Notes under the pieces: model-generated
What the model was told of the DNA's origin: nothing
Seen by the model: the letters and a program-made list of their open reading frames with translations, nothing else
Database searches by the model: none
Part shown: positions 1 to 9,978 of the stretch, one piece after another
How positions within the stretch are numbered: the stretch's first letter is position 1
Layout of the letters: the number at the start of each line of letters is the position of its first letter
Assembly (NCBI GenBank): GCA_030063045.1
Contig: JAQSEB010000042.1
Span: forward strand, 2,170,001-2,234,000
Reading direction: 5' to 3'
Source of the DNA: Pratylenchus scribneri
Taxonomy: Eukaryota > Nematoda > Chromadorea > Rhabditida > Pratylenchidae
Length of the DNA: 64,000 bases
Translations under genes and position numbers: made by a program

Positions 1-408
1 GGCATTTTGGCCGGATATTGGAAGGAATTGTCCAATATAATAAAAAATAATGAATAATTTAATTCCTTTTACCAATGTGCATCTCCTTATCTCCTATCTT
101 TTGAAAGAAAAACCGGAGTGAAGGTGGAATTGTTGATGAAAATGAATTTGCATTTCGGGTATCGAAAACTGCTGCTGTCTCTGCACAATATTTTTATAGA
201 ATTATCAAAATTTTTATTGAATAAATTGTTGAAATTGAAATGAAAATTAAGGCCAGAAAACATAATTTGGGGGTTGATTTGATGGAATCAAAAAATTAGA
301 TTCAAAATATTCTAAAAAATTGATTAAATGTAATTGACATGGGGGAATAAATTAATTCGAGTAAAGTTAATTGATTGATCATCCTTCCTTCTTTCTCAAC
401 CAATCAAT
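1..408. other. Window edge, no confident gene
   Basis: No gene is supported here. Around 115-225 a short plus-strand open stretch (ending in residues YFYRIIKIFIE and a stop), preceded by an AG acceptor-like site, could be the last exon of a gene that begins outside the window, but nothing identifies it. Confidence 0.3.
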
Positions 409-1043
409 TTATGCGGCCCTGGCCTTATTCTTCTTCAAATAAACATTGACAATGTATTGGCGACGATTCTGAATCTGCAGAACATAATTGATGTCATCTT
501 GAATTAACCGAAAATGTCCCCACCTTATCCTCAGGATCAATCAATTCCATGTCGTTGCCACCAACGAAAAAATGAATTTTTGGGGCATAATTCTGTGAAT
601 ATTTCTTCTCTTTCTTCTTCCCTCCACTACCATCTTCGTTTTGCCAATATTCGGAGGAGCCCATTCCCTTTTTCTCCACCATTTCAACGTCATTTAATCG
701 AATTTGTTTCAATGCCACCTGCCAAATAATTTATTCAATAATAAATTTGTTGCTTTATGGCTTTACCTGTCGAAGTGCATGAAAAGTTTGGCCGGGAATT
801 TCGGTTCCAACATGTTCCCAAACTCCTTCAGACCCTCTTTCATCATTGCGTACATTCTCAATCCTTTAAATAAAATTAATTTATTTAAATAAGGAATAAA
901 TGTTCCCACCATGGCCATTGGCATTCTCCTTGTTCAACCGGACCCATATCCTTCCATGATTTCAGTTCAATCCATTCATTCTTGTTTTTAAGCATCGGAT
1001 GCGGTTCGAAGAATTTATAATTCAGGAAAACTCGAAGTTGCAT
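409..1043 (-). CDS. Unrecognised 168-aa protein, four exons
   Basis: I do not recognise this gene. Four exons (1043-910, 863-767, 718-509, 474-409) join in phase through 34-48 nt GT-AG introns into a 168-residue protein. It starts at an ATG in an A-rich context and ends in a basic tail (YLKKNKARAA). The first exon is rich in aromatic residues (MQLRVFLNYKFFEPHP, then several Trp). The middle has a charged Lys/Glu stretch followed by the hydrophobic patch KIHFFVGG. No signal peptide or membrane segment is evident. The perfect phase of three small introns is the main evidence that it is real. Further 5' exons beyond 1043 cannot be excluded. Confidence 0.6.
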
Positions 1044-1490
1044 TTTTTCGCCAATTTGATTGATCCTTGATTGTTTGGCTCACTGATTTTTTCGATAATA
1101 AACCAAATATCTAAAATGTGTGGTTTTAAAACTTTTATTTAAACTTTTAGAAGGATCATAATTAAGATTTGATTAATGATTGATTGAAATGATGTGAGAT
1201 GTGTGATTTGATTGATCAATTTTTTGGAAAAAATGAATAAATTTATTATTGGATCAAATGTCATTATTGTTCAGAAAAATTAAATTTTTAATTTAAAAAT
1301 CTGCTAATTTATGAAATATCTCTAATGATGAAATAAATATTTTCAATTTCATCAATACCTAAATTTACTCTATCCTATTGGCCAAAAATATATTGTTTAA
1401 ATACAGCAAACTTTTCGATAAATTAATAATAAACTTATTTCATAATTAGATCATCCTATTCCCTTATTTTTTAGTATAATCTGCGATGCC
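1044..1490. other. Intergenic, nothing seen
   Basis: AT-rich stretch between the unrecognised gene and the 34-bp array. I see no open exon-like frame, RNA gene or inverted repeat. Confidence 0.5.
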
Positions 1491-2328
1491 ATGTTCGCAT
1501 GTGTTCTTCCTTTCCGGAAAATGTTCTCCAAAATGTGTTTTTCCTTTCCGGAAAATGTTCACCAAAATGTGTTTTTCCTTTCCGGAAAATGTTCACCAAA
1601 ATGTGTTTTTCCTTTAAGGAAAATGTTCGCTAAAATGTGTTTTCCCTTTCCGGAAAATGTTCACCAAAATGTGTTTCCCTTTCCAGAAAAATTCCTCCAA
1701 AATAAAATGTGTTTCCCTTTCCGGAAAATGTTCGCCAAAATGTGTTTTTCCTTTCCGGAAAATGTTCGCCAAAATGTGTTTTTCCTTTCCGGAAAATGTT
1801 CGCAAAAATGTGTTTTCCCTTTCCGGAAAATGTTCGCCAAAATGTGTTTTTCCTTTCCGGAAAATGTTCGCCAAAATGTGTTTTTCCTTTCCGGAAAATG
1901 TTCGCCAAAATGTGTTTTTCCTTTCCGGAAAATGTTCGCCAAAATGTGTTTTTCCTTTCCGGAAAATGTTCGCCAAAATGTGTTTTTCCTTTCCGGAAAA
2001 TGTTCGCCAAAATGTGTTTTTCCTTTCCGGAAAATGTTCGCCAAAATGTGTTTCTCTTTCCGGAAAATGTTCGCCAAAATGTGTTTTCCCTTTCCGGAAA
2101 ATGTTCGCCAAAATGTGTTTTCCCTTTCCGGAAAATGTTCGCCAAAATGTGTTTTCCCTTTCCGGAAAATGTTCGCCAAAATGTGTTTTTCCTTTCCGGA
2201 AAATGTTCGCCAAAATGTGTTTTCCCTTTCCGGAAAATGTTCGCCAAAATGTGTTTTCCCTTTCCGGAAAATGTTCGCCAAAATGTGTTTTCCCTTTCCG
2301 GAAAATGTTCGCCAAAATGTGTTTTCCT
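1491..2328. repeat. 34-bp tandem satellite array (copy 1)
   Basis: About 24 tandem copies of a 34-bp unit containing TTTCCGGAAAATGTTCGCC followed by AAAATGTG and a run of T/C. Copies are nearly identical, differing mainly in T-versus-C run length; the left-edge copies are more diverged, and one insertion lies near 1695. The centre of the unit is the palindrome TTTCCGGAAA. Because the unit lacks stop codons, all frames stay open, which gives artefactual long reading frames on both strands. The same unit in opposite orientation forms the array at 55194-56096. Confidence 0.95.
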
Positions 2329-2907
2329 TGTTATTATTTTTTTTTGATACAGTACCCTACTCACATTAATCAAATCAATCCCTCTCATTGATTAATGCCC
2401 GAGGCAACATTAAAGGAAACACACATTTTCACCTTTGTTGTTTAATATTTATTCAAATCCAAAATATTTCTATAATATTTTTATTCCACATCTGTTCCTA
2501 ATTCGATGCCCACAATTTCAATGGCCATTCCCTTTGTTTTCAGAATTCCTCCTCCCCCTCTCCGAATCGGAAATTAAAATTCCAACCTTAATCCACTTAA
2601 ATATATTTTTAATTTAAATACGTTAATTACATAATTTTGAATGGATATTAAATATGCTTTCATGTGTGTTCATTATTCCAATTTATTTTCAAGAAAATAT
2701 GCAAATTTTATGGATTTAAAAGTTTTTAAAATCTGAGGCATAATTTGTTTAATTTTTCTGAATTTATTATTCAATTTCTTCTCATTCTTTTTTGTTTCCT
2801 TCTTTCTCTCAATTTAGTACTGCATCCTTTGAAAATATGCACAAATTGGCGGCCATAAAAATGAATATTTTTGATAAATACAGTGCCGACTAAATCAATC
2901 AACAATG
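2329..2907. other. Intergenic, nothing seen
   Basis: AT-rich sequence between the 34-bp array and the 3' end of the potassium channel gene. It would include that gene's 3' UTR. No gene or structured element is seen. Confidence 0.5.
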
Positions 2908-4263
2908 TTATACTGAAAATTGAAATAAAAATGAGTAAATAAAAAAATTAGCAAACAAAGCAAAGATGGGAAAAATAAGGCAAAAAGTGACAATGGCAGA
3001 AAAGGAAGAACTTGGGGCAAAGTCGCCGAATCCTGTGAAAAACATTTTTTCATTAAAATAATCCTCTCAAAAGTCTCACCAATGCCGAAAAATGTGACAA
3101 TGACAAAATAGAAAGAATCGAGCCAAAGCCATCCTTCCATGTGGACATAAATTGTTGTCAAAATAGCGAATAATGGGACTGCCAAAATGAAAAAGAGGAA
3201 TGCTGCTGAAATTGGTTTTGCTTTTTCGCCATTTTGCGATTCCTCCTCAATTTCCTCATCCCCAAAAACAACAACATCATTAAAATTTAGGGAAACTCCT
3301 TGGGTTGATTTTTCCTCCTCTTTTTGACTTTTTGCCGATTTTATTGATGAATTATTATTTTGTTGATTCGAAATTGGCAATGCCTTCCTCCTTTTGAATT
3401 TTTGTACAACTTTTCGAACTTGTTTATGGCAATAATTATAGAAAAATGAAATGAATTCAGCAAAAAATCGGCCAAAATCTGCGATGGCAACCAAAAAAAG
3501 TGGACCACCAATTAAAACAAATGGACAAATGAGCAATTTGCCAAGTTGGGTGACCGGAAAAAGATGGCCAAAACCTGCACAACAATTCATTAATTATTAA
3601 TGAATATGATGAATATATACCAATTCGAGATAGCAATGAACAGGCGAATAATAGGCAATTTGCCCAATTCCAAATTTGTTCCCCTTCGGTGTAATTTTTG
3701 GCCGTAATTGGAATTCCCAATCTTCCCTGGGTCCTCCCCAATTTGAGCATTTCTTTGCTGAATTCCTCCGTCTCTCTGTGCAATTTTTCAATGGAAATGC
3801 CGGGTGCCAAATTGTGAATTTGTGCCATCAAATTTCGTTGTGCCCTTTCAATGGACATTTCCAATTTGATTCTTTCCTTCAATCCAAAATATTCTCATCA
3901 ACATTTTTCGACTTACCATTTTTTCATTGTTTCCCTCAATAAAATAATAGGCAATGGCCACAATGAAAATATAGCCAAATGTTAGGAGGAAAAGGAGAAT
4001 ATGCGGCCACAAATATCTCATATGCTAAATATAAAAATGAATTAATCCGTTCCCCATTCCTTTTTATAATATTACTGGACAACATTTTTGAGTCCCAGTG
4101 GATTGTTGATCTTCTTCCAATTTAATCATTCCGGAATGATTGACCATTGTGTTGGGTCGACGAGCCTCGGCCTAAAATGAATAAATTGAAATTAGTATAA
4201 ATTGGGGACACTTACCAAACTTATTTCCTCAACCCTGGACTCATCCGAATCCAAATTGTCCAT
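2908..4263 (-). CDS. Two-pore-domain potassium channel (TWK family)
   Basis: This is a plasma-membrane K+ leak channel subunit by architecture. Six exons (4263-4216, 4171-4076, 4024-3917, 3876-3621, 3574-3080, 3032-2908) join in phase to 375 residues. TM1 is LLFLLTFGYIFIVAIAYYF. The first pore reads SRIGFGHLFPV and leads into TM2 (LLICPFVLIGGPLFLVAIADFG), with the family-typical IADFG. A charged cytoplasmic linker follows, then TM3, the second pore FFGIGFGDFAPSS and TM4. Introns split the glycine codon of both pore motifs, which is why neither motif is visible without splicing. Oddly, the Thr that normally begins T-x-G-F/Y-G is Arg in pore 1 and Gly in pore 2. The C-terminus stops soon after TM4. 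The family call is strong; which twk gene it is cannot be told. Confidence 0.9.
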
Positions 4264-5120
4264 CTAAATTTATTTAAATCGAATGAATGAATAAATAGGA
4301 AGGGAAAAAGGGAATATGGCAGCGAGCAATTTAGATTGTTTTGCTTTATTCTCGACTTGTCCTCTTTAAGGAAACTATTGGCGACCGTCACTCGGCCATA
4401 TTGATTGGATTATTGGCAGTTTTTAAGGCAAATGGATATGCAAAAATGGCAGAGCTTTGAGCGGGAAAAGTGGCCAAGAGAATCGGACTAATTTCGAGCC
4501 GGGGGAAATTAATTTGGACCGAGAATGTCGGAAAAGGGAGATGGAAGGGAGGAGGATTTAATGAAGATAGAATCTAAGTAAGATGGATTTACTAAATTAA
4601 TTTTATCGACCGAGGCCTTAAGTAAAAGTGCTTATGAATGGCCAGGTTTGGAAGTAAATTGATGAAATTTTATTGAAAATATTTTGAGAAATCAAAGGGG
4701 AAAAAGGATTGCAAAGGGCCAGGAGAATGTTTCTTTAGGGGAAAAGCTTTGTGTGGGGAGAATGTGGAATGAATGGGGGGTTGAATGAATGGAAGAAAAA
4801 GTGAAGCCCTGGGGACTCAAGACTCTTGGGAAACCAAACCAATGTGGCAAATGGCCAGGGAGAAAGTGAGAAGAATGCTTGGGGGGAACATGTGAGGAAT
4901 GAATGGGAATTGATGGAAAAAGGCTGCCGGCTGTTTTATGGAAACGACAGAATGTGCCTTTTTCCCTATTCTTTGCTTGATTTGATTGGATTTGTGAATG
5001 ATTGAAATGAAATGAGTTTGATTGCCTTTTGCCAAAGGAATGATTATCCAATTCATCATGATTATTTTTATTAAAACAATTCAAAAAACAATCAAATAAT
5101 AAATCCACATTATTTTTTGT
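4264..5120. other. Intergenic, nothing seen
   Basis: Upstream region of the potassium channel gene and downstream region of the ShK gene. Purine-rich on the plus strand around 4700-4960. No exon-like frame with plausible splice sites was found. Confidence 0.45.
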
Positions 5121-5544
5121 TCATTTTTTGTTTCCATAAACCATCAAAGTTTGTGCTGACGGTGCCGCCCAATTTGGCATTTGTACTGCTGCCGGTTGTG
5201 TCCCATAAATCACCAAATTCGTTTGCATTGAGGGTGGGGCCCAATTCCAATAAGTTGTTGTTTTTAAATTGAAATTGCATAATTTGCAAAATTTTCGGCA
5301 CCATGTGAAGGCCCAAGTTTCTTTATAAAATTTGCATGTATATTTATAATCATCACAATCCGAACGTAAATCATTGCATTGGCTGGGAGGAATTGAATGG
5401 GTGAATGGCCTGGGGGAATATCAATTTATTTAAATTACAGTCAATTTAATATTACAATAATAATAAAATAATTAAGTTTTATAATATACCCAATGAGATC
5501 AGCAGCAAAATGAAAAAGGAAAGGAAGATCATGGAATTGGCCAT
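5121..5544 (-). CDS. Secreted ShK-domain protein, splice phase unresolved
   Basis: Reading from 5544 downward, a signal peptide (MANSMIFLSFFILLLISLG) is followed by an intron-like stretch ending in CCCCCAG. The next exon holds a six-cysteine ShKT module at about 5375-5275: C-x6-C-x6-C-x11-C-x3-C-x2-C, including TWCRKFCKLC. After it come about 45 residues rich in Thr, Ala and Trp, to the TGA at 5121-5123. ShK modules are common in nematode secreted proteins and can block K+ channels or dock onto enzymes; no specific role is shown here. Anomaly: the only GT-AG pair visible joins the signal peptide in the wrong phase for the cysteine frame. Either a small exon has been missed, or this copy carries a frameshift or sequence error. 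Confidence 0.6.
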
Positions 5545-5882
5545 TAATTTGCAATTAAATTTATAAAAATATTAGGTATTTGTGTGGATTATTTTAAGTT
5601 TTAAAATAATAAATTTGAAAATGACACTCCTTTCCAAAATATTCATTTCTATTTAAATTCAAAAGGAAAATGTGTTCCTTTGTTTATTCATTTGATTTCC
5701 ATTTTAAGCCATCAATTCATTCATTCAGTCAATGCCCACTAAACAAATAAAACAATTTGTGGTTCAAAATTTTGGAAATTTATTCATAAAAATGGGCACA
5801 CAACAAAATAATATGATGTGAAAGTATTTTGGAGGAAAAGAAAATAATTCAATTTAATTCATTCGAATATTTTTATTCCCAA
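5545..5882. other. Intergenic, nothing seen
   Basis: AT-rich spacer between the ShK gene and the first glycine-rich gene. No recognisable signal. Confidence 0.45.
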
Positions 5883-6177
5883 TTATTTTCGTCCATATCC
5901 ACTTCCGGGCACTCCTCCAAATCCACTTTGGCCACCAAATCCGCCGCCAGTTTGTCCCCATTGATTAAAACCTATAAAATATTTTAAATGGAATATTCTA
6001 ATAAAATAAATGACCTCCTCCACTTTGGAATCCGCCATTTTGGAATCCACCACCGCCTGGCCCAAATCCACCAACCGGGCCACCACCAACAAATCCTCCT
6101 TGGCCATAACCGGCGAATGCAATTTTAATGATGGAAATCAACACAAAAATAGTCAAAATCACAAATTTATTGGCCAT
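5883..6177 (-). CDS. Glycine-rich secreted peptide, copy A
   Basis: Two exons (6177-6015 and 5971-5883) with a 43-nt GT-AG intron give 83 residues. The N-terminus MANKFVILTIFVLISIIKIAFA is a clear signal peptide. The mature part is nearly all Gly with Phe, Gln and Tyr (GYGQGGFVGGGPVGGFGPGG, then QNGG and QSGG repeats), and the second exon begins GFNQWGQTGGGFGG and ends GYGRK. Such peptides occur among nematode secreted antimicrobial-like and cuticle or eggshell-associated proteins; the function here is unknown. It is a tandem paralogue of the gene at 6881-7191, with the intron at the same codon. Confidence 0.85.
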
Positions 6178-6880
6178 TTTTTGGGGGTTGATCTGAAAGG
6201 CAAACTCTAATAAATTGGAAATGAATGGAAACATTTGGCGGAAAATTGGATGGAAAATGTGGATAATTCGCTGAAATAGGTTCAATCGCGAGATTCGAGT
6301 GAATTTGGAATGAATGGATGGGAACATTTTTGGTTGATTTTAAATATTTATTTATTTATAAACCCGTTCAGAGTCTAAAACCGCCCCCGGCAATGTCGTC
6401 AATCCTCCTCCAAACTTTACACAAAAAATAACCACAAAAATGGCAAATTAAGAGGGAAAGGGAAATTGGATGATTGGAAAATATTTATTTTCGCAATAAT
6501 GAATTAATGATCGTTGATGAACATCTTTTTTTATATTAAGTCAATTACAATTATATTCGCCAATTTGTTTTATTATTACTCATTCAGAATTCAATTATTG
6601 CTAATTAATTTAGTATTTTAAATTATTATCAAACTCCAATGATCCATGGAAATTAAATGATCAACTCTGATCAAATTTAAAGAACAAATATCAAATTCAT
6701 CAAAATTCAATGGAATCTGCTGATGAGATTATGAAATAAATATGTGAAATTGAATGGAATATGACAAAATTTATTCGATTTATTTTACAAATAAAATTGT
6801 TGCGCCAAAATATACCAAAAGAGGTCACTGTGTTCTCATTTATTCGGTCCATTCCAATTTAATTTCATTCCAATTTTCAT
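6178..6880. other. Intergenic, nothing seen
   Basis: AT-rich spacer between the two glycine-rich genes, presumably containing the promoter of copy A. No further exon is apparent. Confidence 0.45.
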
Positions 6881-7191
6881 TTATCGGCCATTCCATCCGC
6901 CTCCATTAAATCCACTTGGCCCATTAAATCCGCCTCCATTTTGTCCCCATTGATTGAATCCTAAAAATGTGCCAATGGCATTATCATAATAATATTTCCC
7001 CAATTAAATTTGCCTCCACTCTGTTGGAATCCGCCACTTTGTTGGAATCCACCTCCGGGTCCAAATCCGCCGCCTCCATCGCCTCCATATCCTCCTTGGC
7101 CATATCCATATCCGGGCCGGGCATTGGCCAAATTAAAGCAGAAAATGAGAACAAAAAGGAAGGAAAGGAGGAAAATGGATTTGGTGGACAT
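6881..7191 (-). CDS. Glycine-rich secreted peptide, copy B (GC-AG intron)
   Basis: Exons 7191-7014 and 6960-6881 encode 85 residues. The signal peptide is MSTKSIFLLSFLFVLIFCFN. The mature chain begins near RPGYGYGQGGYGG, has two FQQSGG repeats, and ends with GFNQWGQNGGGF and a tail of Gly/Asn/Trp. The second exon aligns with that of copy A (GFNQWGQxGGGF), which fixes the splice. Exon 1 must end after AGTGGAG, and the intron then starts with GC (gcaaattt), not GT; the acceptor is ttttag. Without splicing, the frame continues into residues unrelated to the paralogue. Function unknown, presumably as for copy A. Confidence 0.82.
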
Positions 7192-8198
7192 TTTTGGTCA
7201 ATTCAGAGAGAATGGTGGTCAAATGAAAAGAGGATTTGGTGGGATAATCTTTATTCCCCCCCAAAAATGGGCTCAATTTATTTTGGGCGGCTGCGGCGAA
7301 TGTGGGCGATGTCGCGGAACTTTTTTCACCGAAAATGGGCGAATCAACCGTAAATTGCTAAATGAATGAATGAACAGGGAGGGGGGAAGGACGTTCATCG
7401 GATCCGCCAAAAAGCACCGCAATAATCCTCAAACATTTTCGTCATCAACAAAAGTCAATTAATCTTCAAAAGATTGGATTAATCGGATCAACCGCTAATA
7501 ATTCAAAGATTAAATTGATTAAATTGAATAATATTTAAATTAAAATGGAAAATGTTCGAATAAAAATAAATAATTGTTTTTAGAATAGATTGAATGTCCA
7601 AAAATCATCAATCATCATCAAATAAATTTAATTTATTCCCTTAAATTCGCATTCCTTTTGATTTCAAGGTCAAATATTGGTTTATTTAATTAATAATTTA
7701 TCTTCCATCATTCGACAAAATATTTATTTTCTTTTAATCTTTGTACCTTTTTAGGAATTATTTTGTTCGATTGATTTTTGGGGGAAAATAAACAATTTTT
7801 TGGCAATTAATGAACCATTCAAAGGTGAACAAATATTATAGAAAAAGACAAATAAAATAATTAAATGATGACAAAACAAAGAAATTGGCAGAAAATTAGA
7901 GAAAAGTCTTCGCCCTGGATTAAAGTCGGATAAAAATGGTATTGGTACCCGAAATTTGGATATGCTAGAGCAAAATTATACAATAGGGAATGCCAAAATG
8001 AAAATGAATAAATTGGAATTCGATTGGTCTAAAAATAAATAAAATATTCCTCATGCATTTCTAAAAAATTAGAATAACTAAAAATTAATTCAAATTCGCA
8101 GAATAAATTATTATTCATTCTTTTTTTTATGGTTTCCAATTTTATTGTCCATTAAAAATGCCAAAAAATGCTCATTTCCATCATCCCATCCACCCAAA
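7192..8198. other. Intergenic, nothing seen
   Basis: About 1 kb of AT-rich sequence between a minus-strand and a plus-strand gene, so it should hold divergent promoters. No coding or RNA feature is supported. Confidence 0.45.
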
Positions 8199-8512
8199 AT
8201 GTTTCCTCTTCCTTTTATTTTTATTCCCTTTGGCCAATTCAAAAAGGTGGACATTATCAAATTTGAATCTAATTAGGCCATTTAATAATTAATTTCATTT
8301 TAGCCATCATGAAATGCGATGAAAATGAAATATTCAGCCGAATTTGTGGCGATTTATGCTGTCGAACGGATTCAATAATTAAATACTGTGTGAATGAATG
8401 GTGACCCCCGGATGTTATTGTTAAAAGAATTTTGTGAACAATTTTTGGTGGATGTTCGCCAAAATGTATTCGAATGGCTGATTGTCCAAATGAAAAAGAA
8501 ATAATGAATAAT
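8199..8512 (+). pseudogene. Decayed TIL-domain protein copy
   Basis: The remains of a trypsin-inhibitor-like cysteine module are split over three frames. A short hydrophobic start (MFPLPFIFIPFGQF) at 8199 is followed after an AG acceptor (8301-8303) by KCDENEIFSRICGDLCCR and more to the stop near 8401. PGCYC follows in a second frame, and CSPKCIRMADCPNEKE in a third. In order these match the C-terminal logic of a TIL domain (G-C-x-C, then K-C-x5-C). The exon 1 to exon 2 join is also out of phase. The intact relative is just downstream at 8639. Two or three indels would explain it; very low-quality sequence is the alternative. Confidence 0.5.
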
Positions 8513-8638
8513 GCTTTTTGGATGATGAAATTGATATGAATAAAATTGAAATTTTCAATTCAATTATTTTATTTATTTATTCATTCATTCAACAATTTAA
8601 TATTTATTCCGCTTTTCCTCATTTTTGAATGAAAAAAA

Positions 8639-8920
8639 ATGAATTCATTTCCTCTTTCGATTATTTCATTTTTATTTCTTTTTTCCTCAATTTTTGCCAA
8701 TGAAGGTGATAATTTTTCCTCAATCCCTTTTTTATGTTTATTTTTGGTAGAATGTGGCCAAAATGAGGAATATCGTTTTGGATGCATGGATCGAGTCTGC
8801 TTTAAGCCAAAATACGTGAATCGATGCATTCGCCGATGGACTGGATGCCATTGCCAGGATCCATTCCTCAGAATGGGACCAAAATGTGTTCGCCAAGAAG
8901 AATGTTGGGACAATCAATGA
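8639..8920 (+). CDS. Secreted TIL-domain (protease inhibitor-like) protein
   Basis: The exon pair 8639-8705 and 8751-8920 is joined through a 45-nt in-frame GT-AG intron, giving 78 residues. MNSFPLSIISFLFLFSSIFA is a signal peptide. The mature part starts ECGQNEEYRFGC, the typical opening of TIL (trypsin inhibitor-like) modules, and continues to TGCHCQDPFLRMGPKCVR and a final Cys near the C-terminus. Eight cysteines are visible where canonical TIL domains have ten, so one disulfide is probably missing. The family commonly inhibits serine proteases, but the target is unknown. The intron is a multiple of three and stop-free, so unspliced mRNA stays open; the splice is chosen because it restores E-C-G right after the signal peptide. 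Confidence 0.78.
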   Translation: MNSFPLSIISFLFLFSSIFANEGDNFSSIPFLCLFLVECGQNEEYRFGCMDRVCFKPKYVNRCIRRWTGCHCQDPFLRMGPKCVRQEECWDNQ

Positions 8921-9978
8921 TGAATAAATTTATTCAAAAATGGATAATTTTAATGTGGGAATTGCTTGAGGGCATATCATTATTTTGTTTACAATACGAA
9001 TGATAACATTACTTCGTCAATCTTATCATAATTTTTATATTTTTTAGTGATGCAATGCAGGATGATCAGATCATAGTGGTCCATGAATAATTCGATTCTC
9101 ATAACCCATTGTCCAATCATTTATCAAACATCTTCAGGGCATATCAAAAAGTTATAACCCGCTAATGGGTTACTGTCAGGATACCATACCCCTACCCTCT
9201 TCCCTTTTTCTCATCCTAATTCTAATTGCCCCCATTTTATTTATTTTTATTTTATTCTCAATCAAAATTTTCTTTTTATGTCTTCGATGACACGTAAATA
9301 AAATATTCAAAAAATCAAATAAAATGAAAATTAGTGTGAAAATTTGTGAGAAATGGGACTAATTTTAATAAAAGCGAATGTCGAGATTTGAGTGGGAGAA
9401 GAATTGAGAAAATAATGGGGGAATTTGTACAAACTAAAATATAAAAATATTTTAATTAATTAATTAATTAATTAAGACTCATTGAATTGTGATTGAATAA
9501 TTTAATTTGCGAATATTAATGGATGGATTATTTCTATGTTTAAAGTACTTTTTTGATGAGATTTGGAGGAGAGAATTTAATTTTAAATTGGGATGATGTG
9601 ACCAAAAAAAGCTGGAGAAAAATGAGGGGGAAATAAGCGAATTGACGAAAAATGCCAAAAAATGTGAGGGTGGGGATTGAGTGGAATAATAAAATAAAAT
9701 ATATCTTTTTTGTGCCGAATTTTTGGTCTTTTCATTAGACGAGAATTAATTTGTGTTTTTATGGATAGCGCCGGAATAATAACAAAACAAAAATGCATGC
9801 GTTTTTGGACAAAGCAAAAATGCGTAAAAATTTAGGGGTGGGTTTGGGGGAAAGTCAAATGAATTAATGAATGGCGGAGATTATTAAAACTCATTTCTGT
9901 AGCTGGATGTGAGGATATGAATTTGGAACATGTTTTGATTTGATTAAATTGGATAAATAACATATTGGATGGATAAAT
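8921..9978. other. Intergenic, nothing but short AT repeats
   Basis: This stretch separates the TIL gene from the convergent 3' end of the ASH1-like gene. It contains a short TTAA microsatellite at about 9452-9475. No gene is seen. Confidence 0.45.

Noticed and set aside
1491..2391. Five overlapping long open frames on both strands (206-292 codons)
   Set aside because: They are translations of the 34-bp satellite in different frames; the unit has no stop codons and the peptides are pure repeats.
8451..8470. 16-bp match of the TIL remnant to the 34-bp satellite (ATGTTCGCCAAAATGT)
   Set aside because: Isolated, single copy and explained by the conserved Cys-Ser-Pro-Lys-Cys coding motif; probably coincidence.
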